Shown one piece after another: positions 1 through 8,198 of a DNA stretch of 50,660 nucleotides (positions are counted from its first letter, which is position 1; the number at the start of each line of letters is the position of its first letter). The DNA is from an uncultured bacterium (GTDB lineage: Bacteria; Cyanobacteriota; Vampirovibrionia; Gastranaerophilales; Gastranaerophilaceae). The stretch covers positions 218,589-269,248 of the forward strand of contig CATLLJ010000001.1 of the NCBI GenBank assembly GCA_950022495.1, written 5' to 3'. The notes below the pieces were generated by a model. It saw only the letters and a program-made list of their open reading frames with translations, searched no databases and had not been told where the DNA came from. The position numbers and the translations under genes are program-made.

Positions 1-35
1 ATATCTCCCGTAAATGTTAAGTTTACGGGAGATAT
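1..35. repeat. Perfect 14-bp inverted repeat at the window edge
   Basis: Bases 1-14 (ATATCTCCCGTAAA) are the exact reverse complement of bases 22-35, separated by a 7-base loop. The repeat lies inside the open frame of the first gene, and its right arm encodes the F-T-G-D-I stretch. It may be a coding hairpin or an artefact of a contig end; the sequence alone cannot decide. Confidence 0.8.
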
Positions 36-1275
36 TACTTATATAAGTAATGATTTTGAAGCAAAATTTCCCAAAACATTCTTTAAAAAACTTGCAGCAG
101 AACACTTACCCTGTGCATACACCGGAATTGAAATGATTTCAAGAGCAGAATATGACCAAGTAAGAGAAATGCATGTACTACAAAAGAGAGGACCTGTTGC
201 TATAAAATTTTTGAAAAAATATAAAAAAAGTCTTACTGGAGTTGAAAAAGAAATATTTTCCTATTTAGAAACAGAATCAAAAAAACATCCTGATTTAAAA
301 CTTCAGGAACTATTACAATTAAGATTTCCTGCAGCTGAAAAAACATTGATACGCCAGCAAAGTCTTGTTCTGGACAAAATAAACCTCGTTGGACGTGATT
401 TACAAAGAAATGAATATCTTGAACTGAGAAATCTCGTAAACAGCTCGTTTGATAAAATTTTTGAACCTAACCCGCAGCCGGAAGACCGTTTTAGAAAAAA
501 AGATTTCCAAATTCAACTGGAAAATCTTCAAATTAAAGATCAAAAATTAAAAAGTAAATTGTTAAAAATTGCAAAAACATTACCAACCTCAAGCAGTTCA
601 GTAAATGCATTTATTGTAAAATACTCACAGCCATACAAAATTAAATACGTAGATGGTGAACTAATTAAAACTGTAAGAGACTCTGAAGAACTCGGCTTAA
701 GACTAATCAGTCCGGCACTTGCAACTGATGAACACATTCATGCTCACAAATTGTACAGAAAAGAAGAACAAGAACTATTAAAAAATAATAAAAATGGCAA
801 AACTTTTAAGGTAACAATTCTCACTTCAGCATTTATCAACAATAGAAAAGGGGATATGCCTATAGATGAATTTATAAATAAATGTGCCTACAACATTCCT
901 GAAAACGTACAAAACCATATTAATAAATTAACAAAAGTCGCTTATGTATGGATGAAAAAGGGTAGAATAGAAGATTCCGCAAAACTTGTAGATTATATAT
1001 ATGTTTTAAAAAATGAATTTTCAAAACGTTCAAAAATTATTAATATAGATACCTTTGAATTAGAAAAAATTGAACCGGAAATAAGACAGGCATACCAAAA
1101 ACACATTGATAAAATGCAAACTAAAAAAACAAAAAAAGCTAAAAAAGAACCGACAAAAAGCTCTAAAAGACCTGATAATGCTGATAATTCACATGGAGAA
1201 ACTTATACTACAACAGATGGAAAGCGTATGGAAAATCGCAAACAACAACGACATAAATCTCGTTTCAGCAATTAA
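1..1275 (+). CDS. HNH-nuclease-like protein with N-terminal FTG motif (5' truncated)
   Basis: The frame is open from base 1, so the start lies upstream of the window; an internal ATG at 133 is not a credible start because conserved-looking sequence precedes it. Visible residues 6-10 read VKFTG, the short motif shared with other proteins here. Three spaced elements resemble an HNH endonuclease: CAYTG at visible residues 38-42, DEHIHAH near residues 243-249, and INNRKGDMPIDEF near 279-291, where HNH proteins have an Asn-Lys-Gly stretch followed by a P-x-x-F motif. The second zinc-binding CxxC is missing, so it may be a degenerate or metal-independent variant. The C-terminus is rich in Lys, Ser and Thr. 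The HNH assignment is an inference from motif order; the function is unknown. Confidence 0.6.
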   Translation: MSPVNVKFTGDITYISNDFEAKFPKTFFKKLAAEHLPCAYTGIEMISRAEYDQVREMHVLQKRGPVAIKFLKKYKKSLTGVEKEIFSYLETESKKHPDLKLQELLQLRFPAAEKTLIRQQSLVLDKINLVGRDLQRNEYLELRNLVNSSFDKIFEPNPQPEDRFRKKDFQIQLENLQIKDQKLKSKLLKIAKTLPTSSSSVNAFIVKYSQPYKIKYVDGELIKTVRDSEELGLRLISPALATDEHIHAHKLYRKEEQELLKNNKNGKTFKVTILTSAFINNRKGDMPIDEFINKCAYNIPENVQNHINKLTKVAYVWMKKGRIEDSAKLVDYIYVLKNEFSKRSKIINIDTFELEKIEPEIRQAYQKHIDKMQTKKTKKAKKEPTKSSKRPDNADNSHGETYTTTDGKRMENRKQQRHKSRFSN

Positions 1276-1289
1276 AACTATATACATGC

Positions 1290-1353
1290 TTGCAAAAATC
1301 TGAAAATAGTGTACAATAAGAGGATAGTTAAATTTGTTAACTTTAAAGTACAC
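1290..1353 (+). promoter_or_regulatory. Promoter and nested inverted repeats ahead of the zinc-ribbon gene
   Basis: TTGCAA (1290-1295) and TACAAT (1312-1317) are spaced 16 bp. GTGTAC (1309-1314), overlapping the -10, is mirrored by GTACAC (1348-1353). Inside this, AGTTAA (1326-1331) mirrors TTAACT (1337-1342). A ribosome site (CAGGAG) follows before the ATG at 1371. The outer repeat could be an operator; no regulator is identified. Confidence 0.5.
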
Positions 1354-1370
1354 AATTCAGGAGAAAAACA

Positions 1371-1652
1371 ATGTACGAAGATGAAAAATTAGTTTGTGAA
1401 GACTGTGGAAAAGAATTTGTCTTTACAGCAGGAGAACAAGAGTTTTATGCAGAAAAAGGTCTGGTAAACAAACCTAAAAGATGTCCGGACTGCAGACTTG
1501 CTCGCAGAAAGAACAACAGAAAAGGTAGAAGAATGTATGATGCAGTATGCTCTAAATGCGGTGCTCAAACTCAAGTTCCATTCAAACCTGTTCCTGGACG
1601 TGAAATATTTTGTAAAGAGTGTTTCCAACAACAAGCTTCTGTTGAAGAATAA
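1371..1652 (+). CDS. Double zinc-ribbon protein (CxxC-x17-CxxC family)
   Basis: A 93-residue basic protein with two zinc ribbons. The first is CEDC (residues 9-12) followed 25 residues later by CPDC. The second is CSKC followed by exactly 17 residues and CKEC, matching the CxxC-x17-CxxC domain family. The linker (RRKNNRKGRRMY) is very basic, consistent with nucleic-acid or ribosome contact, but the role of this family is not established. The start is supported by a good ribosome site (AGGAG) and the promoter at 1290-1317. A strong bidirectional terminator follows directly. Confidence 0.85.
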   Translation: MYEDEKLVCEDCGKEFVFTAGEQEFYAEKGLVNKPKRCPDCRLARRKNNRKGRRMYDAVCSKCGAQTQVPFKPVPGREIFCKECFQQQASVEE

Positions 1653-1675
1653 TCAATCTTATTTATAAATAGTAA

Positions 1676-1715
1676 AGCAAAAAAAGAAGCGGAAATTTCC
1701 GCTTCTTTTTTTGCT
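1676..1715. terminator. Bidirectional rho-independent terminator
   Basis: A perfect 40-bp palindrome: A-run, GAAGCGGAAA, its complement, then a T-run. It sits between convergent genes ending at 1652 (+) and 1717 (-) and can serve both. Confidence 0.9.
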
Positions 1716-1716
1716 A

Positions 1717-2025
1717 TCATATAGTTATACAATTATTTAAATATTCGATTGTACTGACTTTTTCATCATATAAATATTTAATAAAATTCAAATACGCATT
1801 ATCCCACGATGAAATAACAAGATTTATTTCAAATCCTTCAGTACAGAACGGTTCATAATCATAAACCACATAACTGTTATATTTACTTTTCCATTCCTTT
1901 CTTTCAATTCGGCTATTATTTTCTTCAATAATATCTTCTAGCCAAGGAAGGATATTCTGGTCAATATTTTTCATTTCCAAACGATTATATTTACTACAAT
2001 CATTACAACTATTTCCAATAAACAT
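1717..2025 (-). CDS. Hypothetical protein, 102 aa
   Basis: No recognised family. The protein has a Cys pair near the N-terminus (CNDC, residues 7-10), is acidic (WLEDIIEENN), and is aromatic-rich in its second half. No signal peptide or membrane segment is evident. The ATG at 2025 is preceded by AGGGAG at good spacing, supporting a real gene. It is a single-gene unit ending at the shared terminator at 1676-1715. Confidence 0.65.
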   Translation of the reverse strand: MFIGNSCNDCSKYNRLEMKNIDQNILPWLEDIIEENNSRIERKEWKSKYNSYVVYDYEPFCTEGFEINLVISSWDNAYLNFIKYLYDEKVSTIEYLNNCITI

Positions 2026-2231
2026 ATCAATTTACTCCCTACAAAATCTGTATATAGAAATTTTACAATTCAAGGAAATAAAAATAATCACCAAAATGTA
2101 TAAAACATTATTAACTAAATTACTTATTTAGAAAGTATATACTTAATATATCGTTACATATATAAAATTTTAAGCAATTTTTAATTTATAAATTACTTTA
2201 CATGTTTATAGCACAAATTACGAGGAGAGCC

Positions 2232-2618
2232 ATGGGCTACGCAGAAACAATGAGAATATTGGGAGGCATAAATTGCGGACTCGCGTCCATAGTCAATTAT
2301 GCCGGAATGCGTCAAAATGGCGTTGACCCGGGTTATGCTGCAATGTCATTAAACCAGAACATATTTAATGGAATTGCCAGAAATGAAATGGCATATATGA
2401 TGCAGAAACACGGCTGTTCATTCGGTAACAATATAAATATGGCTTATGGATTTGGAAATCCTGTATCAAACAGTTTTGCAACAGCAGCATTTTTGAATGT
2501 AAGTACACCTTGGATGGCATTTAATTATTGCAATCCGATGATGTATTATTCACCAATGCCAATGACACCATTCTGCGGAGGACTTGGTTACGGAATGTCA
2601 CCGGGCTTCTGGTGCTAA
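2232..2618 (+). CDS. Met/Gly/Cys-rich small hypothetical protein
   Basis: I chose the ATG at 2232 (128 aa) because AGGAG lies at 2223-2227; an upstream in-frame ATG at 2202 has no ribosome site. The protein has 14 Met and 5 Cys, and a Gly/Pro/Met/Tyr-rich C-terminal third (NPMMYYSPMPM..., ending in FWC). The first half could be amphipathic or membrane-associated (LGGINCGLASIVNYAG). No family recognised; metal binding is possible but speculative. Its stop overlaps the convergent gene at 2615 by 4 bases. Confidence 0.6.
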   Translation: MGYAETMRILGGINCGLASIVNYAGMRQNGVDPGYAAMSLNQNIFNGIARNEMAYMMQKHGCSFGNNINMAYGFGNPVSNSFATAAFLNVSTPWMAFNYCNPMMYYSPMPMTPFCGGLGYGMSPGFWC

Positions 2619-3946
2619 ATTGAATCCTGTGTAGTATTTTGATTTACTAGTGTTGAAATTACCGCAACAAATGTCCAGAACATAAATTGAAGCTGCGGTC
2701 TAAAATATATTGTATCAACTAAACCATGAAACATTACTGCCCATATTGAAATTATTGATAATGAAACAAAGATAATTTTTTCATTATCTAATGAGGTTAT
2801 AATAAATTTTACAGCATCTTTTGACAGAGTAAATAAAAATCCTAAAAATGCAATTAGTGCAAAAATTCCGCTTTCTACAGCAGTTTCAAGGTAAATATTA
2901 TAAGCACTTAATGCATCAAAACCGGTTTTCATATATAATCCGTAAATTTCACGAAAATTCTTATTACCTACACCGATTCCAAGCAGCCAATTGTCTTTAA
3001 ACATTTCCACTGAAGAATGGTATACATTAAAACGAAACGAATTTGATGAGTCATTTCTCATTGCAAAAATAGACAAAAATCTATGTCTCAAAGAACTAAC
3101 AAATATCATTGCCATTAAAAACAACGATACAACTGTTCCTATAACGGATAAATAAACTTTTTTATATGTATTCCAGAAAAATTTAGCAGAAATCAAAAAT
3201 GCACACCCGAAGATTAACATCATTGAAAGATAAGCACCTCTGCATCCGGTTTGCAAAATAACATATACAGTTAACAGGGTTGCAGCCAATGAGCCAACAG
3301 CAAATTTAAACTGTTTTCTATTCATAAAATAAAATACTGACCCTATTAACGCCGGCAATCCGCATACTAAATATCCGCCGAACAAATTTGGATTAAGCGG
3401 TTTCAAAGTACCGTAAACTCTTGATAATACATCTTCCGGATTTAGTCTTGAAGTATCCTGCCATGTAGAAATTTCATCAAGGTGTAAAAAGCTTTGCAAA
3501 AATCCGACAATACTTTCACCAAAAACACAAAGCCCTAATGTTCCTAAAATTACAGGGATTTTACTGTTATTATTTTTCAAATATTGAACAACAGAAAAGT
3601 AAAATCCTATATAAACAAATGTTTTAAAAAAGCCTTTTAAACTCAATTCAAACAATGTTGAACCGAATAAGCTTACAATAACCAGCATAAAATATGCAAC
3701 AAGCCAGATTTCAAAATGTTTAAATTCTATACGCTGTTCTGGCATTGTCATTAGTTTTACAAATGTCAAAAACATTACCACAAGTGCAAATAAACCAATT
3801 GTATCCGAACTCATAAACGTAGATGATATAAAAGTCAGCAAAATAAACGGTAAAATGAATTTATCAATATTTTGCAAAAATAAACTGTTTTTATATAAAT
3901 AATTGAATTTTTCTTGAGTAAATTTAAATATATTATTGAACATCAT
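2615..3946 (-). CDS. O-antigen ligase / IctB-type polytopic membrane protein (Wzy_C family)
   Basis: A 443-residue protein with about ten hydrophobic segments. The central periplasmic loop carries the family signature: an Asn-rich RNDSSNSFRFNVY stretch, then LLGIGVGNKNF and FDALSAYNIYLETAVESG. This is the Wzy_C/O-antigen ligase region and is especially like cyanobacterial IctB proteins, once annotated as bicarbonate transporters and now generally grouped with glycan ligases. Its ATG at 3946 lies inside the end of the DUF4330 gene (14-base overlap), so the two are translationally coupled. With the heptose kinase further upstream, a role in surface glycan or lipopolysaccharide assembly is more likely than carbon uptake; that choice is inference. 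Confidence 0.85.
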   Translation of the reverse strand: MMFNNIFKFTQEKFNYLYKNSLFLQNIDKFILPFILLTFISSTFMSSDTIGLFALVVMFLTFVKLMTMPEQRIEFKHFEIWLVAYFMLVIVSLFGSTLFELSLKGFFKTFVYIGFYFSVVQYLKNNNSKIPVILGTLGLCVFGESIVGFLQSFLHLDEISTWQDTSRLNPEDVLSRVYGTLKPLNPNLFGGYLVCGLPALIGSVFYFMNRKQFKFAVGSLAATLLTVYVILQTGCRGAYLSMMLIFGCAFLISAKFFWNTYKKVYLSVIGTVVSLFLMAMIFVSSLRHRFLSIFAMRNDSSNSFRFNVYHSSVEMFKDNWLLGIGVGNKNFREIYGLYMKTGFDALSAYNIYLETAVESGIFALIAFLGFLFTLSKDAVKFIITSLDNEKIIFVSLSIISIWAVMFHGLVDTIYFRPQLQFMFWTFVAVISTLVNQNTTQDSI

Positions 3947-4502
3947 CGGTTGTATTCATATCTTTGTTTATAACTTCATCATCCACTGCATCAACTATTT
4001 TTATGTCAGAAACAGAACCGGTAAATTTATAATCAGAACCTTCTAAAGTAATAGGTAATCCTAATTTAACCTTGTTTCCACCAACAACAGCACCATCTTT
4101 TGTAATTTTTGCAGTATCAGTAAGAGTTACAACAACGTCATACAAATCAGGCTGAGATACATCTTCAACTACAATTACAACTTTTTTGGAATTTAAAGTC
4201 GGTAAAACAATTTTTCTTCTGTCTGCCTTAACATCCACAATATCTAAATCAGAATAAGGAACGTTTCTGATGCTTATAAATGTTTTTTCACCTTTTTTAA
4301 TAGGAATATTTTCACCGGAGAAAGTTACCCCTCTCATGTAAACTTTGAAAACAATCTTAGAAGTCGCTTCAATTTGTTTATCTGCGGTTTGTCTATAGCC
4401 TTTGTATGTTGTTAATCCAACACAAAGAGCAATAATTACAAAAGCAACTATAATAAAATCAACTATTTTGATTTTTTTTATGAGTTCTTTTATTTTTTCC
4501 AT
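3933..4502 (-). CDS. DUF4330-family membrane-anchored protein
   Basis: A 189-residue protein with a cytosolic Lys-rich start, one membrane segment near residues 13-32 (IVDFIIVAFVIIALCVGLTTY) and a beta-rich extracytoplasmic domain containing GDKxKLGLPITL-like sequence (GNKVKLGLPITLEG, about residues 140-153). This layout matches DUF4330, whose function is unknown. It lies 27 nt after the heptose kinase and overlaps the O-antigen ligase-like gene, suggesting a membrane partner in the same envelope pathway. Confidence 0.75.
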   Translation of the reverse strand: MEKIKELIKKIKIVDFIIVAFVIIALCVGLTTYKGYRQTADKQIEATSKIVFKVYMRGVTFSGENIPIKKGEKTFISIRNVPYSDLDIVDVKADRRKIVLPTLNSKKVVIVVEDVSQPDLYDVVVTLTDTAKITKDGAVVGGNKVKLGLPITLEGSDYKFTGSVSDIKIVDAVDDEVINKDMNTTDDVQ

Positions 4503-4529
4503 ATTAAAGTTCTCCTTTATAGTAAATTT

Positions 4530-5534
4530 TTACAACTTTTCAACAGCAGCAAGCAATTCATCGACAGTTGTAGTTGCACAGCCAAACTGTCTTACTACAA
4601 TACTTGCTGCAACATTACCAATTATTGCAGAATATACAGGCTCAATACCTGCAGCCAGAGCTAATGAATAAACCGCAGTAACGGTATCACCGGCACCTGT
4701 AACATCAAAAACTTCCGACTTGTTAAATACCGGAATTTTTGTGTATTTATCACCAGCTTCAGCAACAAACATTCCGTCAGCACCACAGGTAATCAATACT
4801 GACTTTGCATGCGTAGCATCTAACAATTTTCTGCCGGCTTTTTTCAAATCTTCTTCAGTTTCAATACTAAAGCCAACAGAGTTTTCTGTATCAGGCAAAT
4901 TTGGAGTCATTGAAGTAACATTTTTATATTGGCTTAAATCTTTTTGTGCATCAACAACAACAACTTTGCCAAGTTCATTTGCATAATTTATAGTAAAATC
5001 AATTATTCTATCAGTTAATGAGCCTATATGATAATTTGAAAGAATAACCGCATCATATTCAGGAAGAACTTTTTCAATATTTTTTATAATTTTATCTTCT
5101 GTTTCAGCAGAAATATTTCCTTTTGACTGCCTGTCAACACGAACAATCTGCTGGGTAATTGATGTAGTTATTGAACCCGAAATTCTTGTTTTTACAATTG
5201 TTTTACGGGTTTTATCCTGAACAATCTTTGAACAATCAATATTAGCCGCATCAAAAGTATCAAATAATAATTCTGAATAATAATCATCACCGGCAACCCC
5301 GATAACACCAACTTTGCCGTTATTCAAAGTTGAAACGTTGTGAGCAGCATTTGAGGCACCGCCAAGAATTAATTTAGTTTTAGTATGCTGTAAAATTAAA
5401 ACCGGAGCCTCGCGGGAAATTCTTTCAGCATCGCCGTAAATCATCTCATCTAATGCTAAATCACCGACAACTAATACTTTCGGAGCAGAAATCTGTTTAA
5501 TATATGATATAAGTTTTTCTCTATCTATATTCAT
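4530..5534 (-). CDS. rfaE1: D-glycero-beta-D-manno-heptose-7-phosphate kinase (PfkB family)
   Basis: A ribokinase-fold enzyme phosphorylating heptose-7-phosphate in ADP-heptose synthesis. Visible hallmarks are VVGDLALDEMIYGDAERISREAP at the N-terminus (RfaE-type D-x-x-x-G...R-I-S-x-E-A-P), GGASNAAHNV, and the catalytic anion-hole motif VFDVTGAGDTV near the C-terminus. It corresponds to the kinase half of bifunctional HldE; the nucleotidyltransferase half is absent, so a separate rfaE2 should exist elsewhere. I use the ATG at 5534 rather than an upstream in-frame TTG at 5585, because a TATAAT box (5553-5558) lies between them and the protein then starts as family members do. First gene of the operon with DUF4330 and the ligase-like gene. 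Confidence 0.8.
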   Translation of the reverse strand: MNIDREKLISYIKQISAPKVLVVGDLALDEMIYGDAERISREAPVLILQHTKTKLILGGASNAAHNVSTLNNGKVGVIGVAGDDYYSELLFDTFDAANIDCSKIVQDKTRKTIVKTRISGSITTSITQQIVRVDRQSKGNISAETEDKIIKNIEKVLPEYDAVILSNYHIGSLTDRIIDFTINYANELGKVVVVDAQKDLSQYKNVTSMTPNLPDTENSVGFSIETEEDLKKAGRKLLDATHAKSVLITCGADGMFVAEAGDKYTKIPVFNKSEVFDVTGAGDTVTAVYSLALAAGIEPVYSAIIGNVAASIVVRQFGCATTTVDELLAAVEKL

Positions 5535-5552
5535 AACACCAACTCTTAATTT

Positions 5553-5558
5553 ATTATA
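5553..5558 (-). promoter_or_regulatory. -10 box of the heptose kinase operon
   Basis: TATAAT on the minus strand, placing transcription start near 5546, just before the ATG at 5534. The -35 region is weak. Confidence 0.5.
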
Positions 5559-5668
5559 AGAATATTCTAGCACAAACAAAATCAAATAAAAAAGCTATTC
5601 AAAATATGAGAACTTAAGCATTATTAAGTTTTGTAAATTTAGTATTACAAAAATAGCAATTTTTCAAA

Positions 5669-5751
5669 TTGAGAATACTTTATATAAATATATAAAGCTC
5701 TCTCTTCTTATTTAAACGGATAGGCCTTGGTATTAACAAGGTCTTTTTTTT
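5669..5751 (+). ncRNA. Candidate small RNA with its own promoter and terminator
   Basis: TTGAGA (5669-5674) and TATAAA (5691-5696), spaced 16 bp, could start a transcript near 5703. It would end at a strong plus-strand terminator: stem 5722-5729/5737-5744 followed by eight T residues (5744-5751). No plus-strand gene lies upstream (both neighbours are on the minus strand), so the terminator is unexplained unless it ends a short RNA of about 50 nt. Expression is inferred only. Confidence 0.4.
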
Positions 5752-5762
5752 ATGCTTTTTAT

Positions 5763-6278
5763 CTAAATCTTAACAGAGAAACCAACATTAACACTTGTTG
5801 TTTCACGTTTCATATTAGTTAAATCATAAGCCTGAACTTCAACGAAACCTTTAACATCATGTCCTGCAATCTTCATATTAGTTGAGATACCGGTGTAATT
5901 ACCAACATTAGTTTTAACTTTACCGGAATCATAATTTACTTTTGCTGCAACATAAGGAGTTGTATAAACACTGGTTTTATTAGAAACAGGTACGGTTACA
6001 GTGCAAGGCTGAACTCGAAATTGAACAGACTGCGAATTTTCATTGAGGTTATTTCTTACTCGAAAGCCGCCTGAAACAGGACTGTCTCCATACGGAACAG
6101 AACCTTTCAAATCCACAATTGCACTTGCCGGCTTCCCATCAAAAGTTAAACCTATTCCGGTATAGGCTCCAATAGTTCCTGAACCGACTTTATAACTATT
6201 ATCAACACCGGCAGTTGTAAAATTTATTCCATCGCATTGTTGAAAACTTGAAACAGAATAACTCGTATTAACTGGCAT
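5763..6278 (-). CDS. Beta-rich hypothetical protein, 171 aa
   Basis: No family recognised. The sequence alternates polar and hydrophobic residues throughout (for example GFRVRNNLNENSQSVQFRVQP and the ending SVNVGFSVKI), as in a small beta-barrel or beta-sandwich. No signal peptide is visible. INFTTAG near residues 18-24 is a loose variant of the FTG motif seen in other local proteins. The ATG at 6278 follows GGGGAAA. A porin-like or tail-fibre-like fold is possible, but no function can be assigned. Confidence 0.6.
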   Translation of the reverse strand: MPVNTSYSVSSFQQCDGINFTTAGVDNSYKVGSGTIGAYTGIGLTFDGKPASAIVDLKGSVPYGDSPVSGGFRVRNNLNENSQSVQFRVQPCTVTVPVSNKTSVYTTPYVAAKVNYDSGKVKTNVGNYTGISTNMKIAGHDVKGFVEVQAYDLTNMKRETTSVNVGFSVKI

Positions 6279-6350
6279 AACATTTCCCCATAATTATCCC
6301 CTATATATTTATAAAGGATTTTACAACTAATAAATTGCCACAATAAAATG

Positions 6351-6377
6351 GCGGAGGTTACAAATTGTAACCTCCGC
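6351..6377. terminator. Hairpin after the M49-like peptidase gene
   Basis: A 12-bp perfect stem GCGGAGGTTACA/TGTAACCTCCGC with a 3-base loop. It follows the minus-strand gene ending at 6402, and a short T-rich stretch follows on either strand. Confidence 0.65.
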
Positions 6378-6401
6378 TGATTTTTAAACATTTTAATTAG
6401 T

Positions 6402-8129
6402 TTATAATTCTGCCAGCAACTTGTCAGCAAGCTCGGTTTCAAGTGTACCGTTGAGTGCTTTGCTTACTTTTTGAAGTTTTTTGGCTATAAGTTCCATATT
6501 ATCAGTCCATACAAAATTATCCATTACATATTTTTCAGCTTTATTAAAATCACCGTCAATTTGAATTCTGATAATTTCAGCTAACATTTCTTTTGCAATC
6601 GGAACCACTTTTTCAATATTTACATGAATTTTGCCATCTTTAATTTCGTAAGCACCTCTATCTGCAAAATATTTATTCTGCATAACTGTACGAACCCTAT
6701 GTGCCTGTGATAGTGTTGGTTTTGATTTTAAGAAATTATCAGCCATAGTTGTCACAATAATTTGAAGCCTTTGTTCTTCTGTGTACATACCAAGCTCTGT
6801 AAGCAAGTCAACAAAAGCTAAAGCACCCATATCAGCTTTATTTTCTTCAATAATATTTCTGTATTTACCAAGTTTTTCACTACCTTCTTTTGGTCCCAAA
6901 GAGTGAGCATTTTCATGCCCGATTGTGAACCAGTGGTCAGCTTCATCAAGATAATATTTATGTTGTTCTTTATCTAAAATCGCATCAAGTCTTTCCTGCA
7001 ATTTTTTCTTATCGCTGATAAATCTTATTTGTCTGTGATAAACATTACGTCTGCCGCCGCCTATAGTTAAAGATAATTTATCTGAATTTGGAAGGTTTTC
7101 AGCAAGAGTAATACCGCCGCGGTATTCGCCCACATCACCGGAAGCCATAACCATATCAACATCAACCATTGTTTGTTCACTGTCAGCTTCGGCAGAAATT
7201 GTTTGTTCATATTCGTCATTATATGGCATATTATCCGCAAGTGTCGGTAAATATTTTTTGATAGCCATAAGGGCTTCTGTGCCTTCTTTATTTATAATGC
7301 CGACTCTTCCGCCTAAAAAGTCTTTAGGAATAGGAGAAATTCCATGTTCTTTAAGTAAATTTGAAAGTTCTTCATTTTCAACAATAGTTCCGGTCATTTC
7401 ATCTTCATAATTTTCACGGGTAATTGTAAATTCTAACGGAGTATCCTGCAAGGTTGCCCATTTTTTATCTGCATAAGCATCCAGCATTGGATCAGCCGTT
7501 CTCAACGCTTTTGCTTGAAGCTGCAAATACTCATTAAAATCCGCATTTGTTGAAACTTTTGCAGCTTTCTCAAGTTCATCAGCCATCTTTGCAAAGTCTT
7601 CGCTGAAATAATCTACATAATCAATACCAGCAAGGTCTTCTGCTGCACGAACAACAATAGAACGCTGGGTTAAAATACCTTTAACTTCGTCGATTTTACC
7701 TTCTTTTAGCATTCTAATAAGGACATTATGAAATTCTTCTTTTGACAAATCTTCAGGATAAACACCTTTACCTAATTTTTCATCAATACCTTTAATAAGT
7801 CTTATAGGATTTGACATTGTATCAATAGCGTTGATACCTTTTTGAGCATCAAATAAAACCTTTGTTAACGCAGCCTGTTTGTTACCTTTTTCGATTTCGG
7901 ATTCCAAGAATTCTTTTACCGCAAGATTATGTTTACAATCAATCTGCATATTAATTTTTTCAAGAATTGCAGCCGCTTTGCATAGATGTTTCAAAGCTCT
8001 TTTATCAGCCTCTTTTAATGCCAGATATTCAGGGGCATCTGCTTTCAAAAATTTCTTAGTTATTAAATAATCCTTATGAGTTCTTTTTTCAAGTTCTTTC
8101 ATTGAAAGATTTAATTCAAAAGTTTCCAT
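6402..8129 (-). CDS. M49-type (dipeptidyl-peptidase III-like) zinc metallopeptidase
   Basis: A 575-residue soluble protein without a signal peptide. Zinc-binding elements are HENAH (His405, Glu406, His409) followed by SLGP, and EENKAD (Glu428-Asp433), which supplies the third ligand as EExxAD does in M49 peptidases. Classic dipeptidyl peptidase III has a hexapeptide HExxGH; a pentapeptide HExxH form is known from Caldithrix abyssi, and this protein is of that type. The N-terminal half is helical. Family members remove dipeptides from short peptides, so a role in intracellular peptide turnover is likely. The start is supported by an AGGAG-type site. Stand-alone gene with its own terminator. 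Confidence 0.8.
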   Translation of the reverse strand: METFELNLSMKELEKRTHKDYLITKKFLKADAPEYLALKEADKRALKHLCKAAAILEKINMQIDCKHNLAVKEFLESEIEKGNKQAALTKVLFDAQKGINAIDTMSNPIRLIKGIDEKLGKGVYPEDLSKEEFHNVLIRMLKEGKIDEVKGILTQRSIVVRAAEDLAGIDYVDYFSEDFAKMADELEKAAKVSTNADFNEYLQLQAKALRTADPMLDAYADKKWATLQDTPLEFTITRENYEDEMTGTIVENEELSNLLKEHGISPIPKDFLGGRVGIINKEGTEALMAIKKYLPTLADNMPYNDEYEQTISAEADSEQTMVDVDMVMASGDVGEYRGGITLAENLPNSDKLSLTIGGGRRNVYHRQIRFISDKKKLQERLDAILDKEQHKYYLDEADHWFTIGHENAHSLGPKEGSEKLGKYRNIIEENKADMGALAFVDLLTELGMYTEEQRLQIIVTTMADNFLKSKPTLSQAHRVRTVMQNKYFADRGAYEIKDGKIHVNIEKVVPIAKEMLAEIIRIQIDGDFNKAEKYVMDNFVWTDNMELIAKKLQKVSKALNGTLETELADKLLAEL

Positions 8130-8198
8130 AATAAAGCTCTCCTTTTAGTTATTTATATAAAAATTATATCATTGAGGCTTTTAATTTACAATATACAT

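Noticed and set aside
2202-2231. Upstream ATG for the Met/Cys-rich protein
   Set aside because: No ribosome site; AGGAG at 2223-2227 fits the ATG at 2232.
2615-3946. Bicarbonate transporter function for the IctB-like protein
   Set aside because: The Wzy_C loop signature and the operon with a heptose kinase favour glycan ligation or polymerisation.
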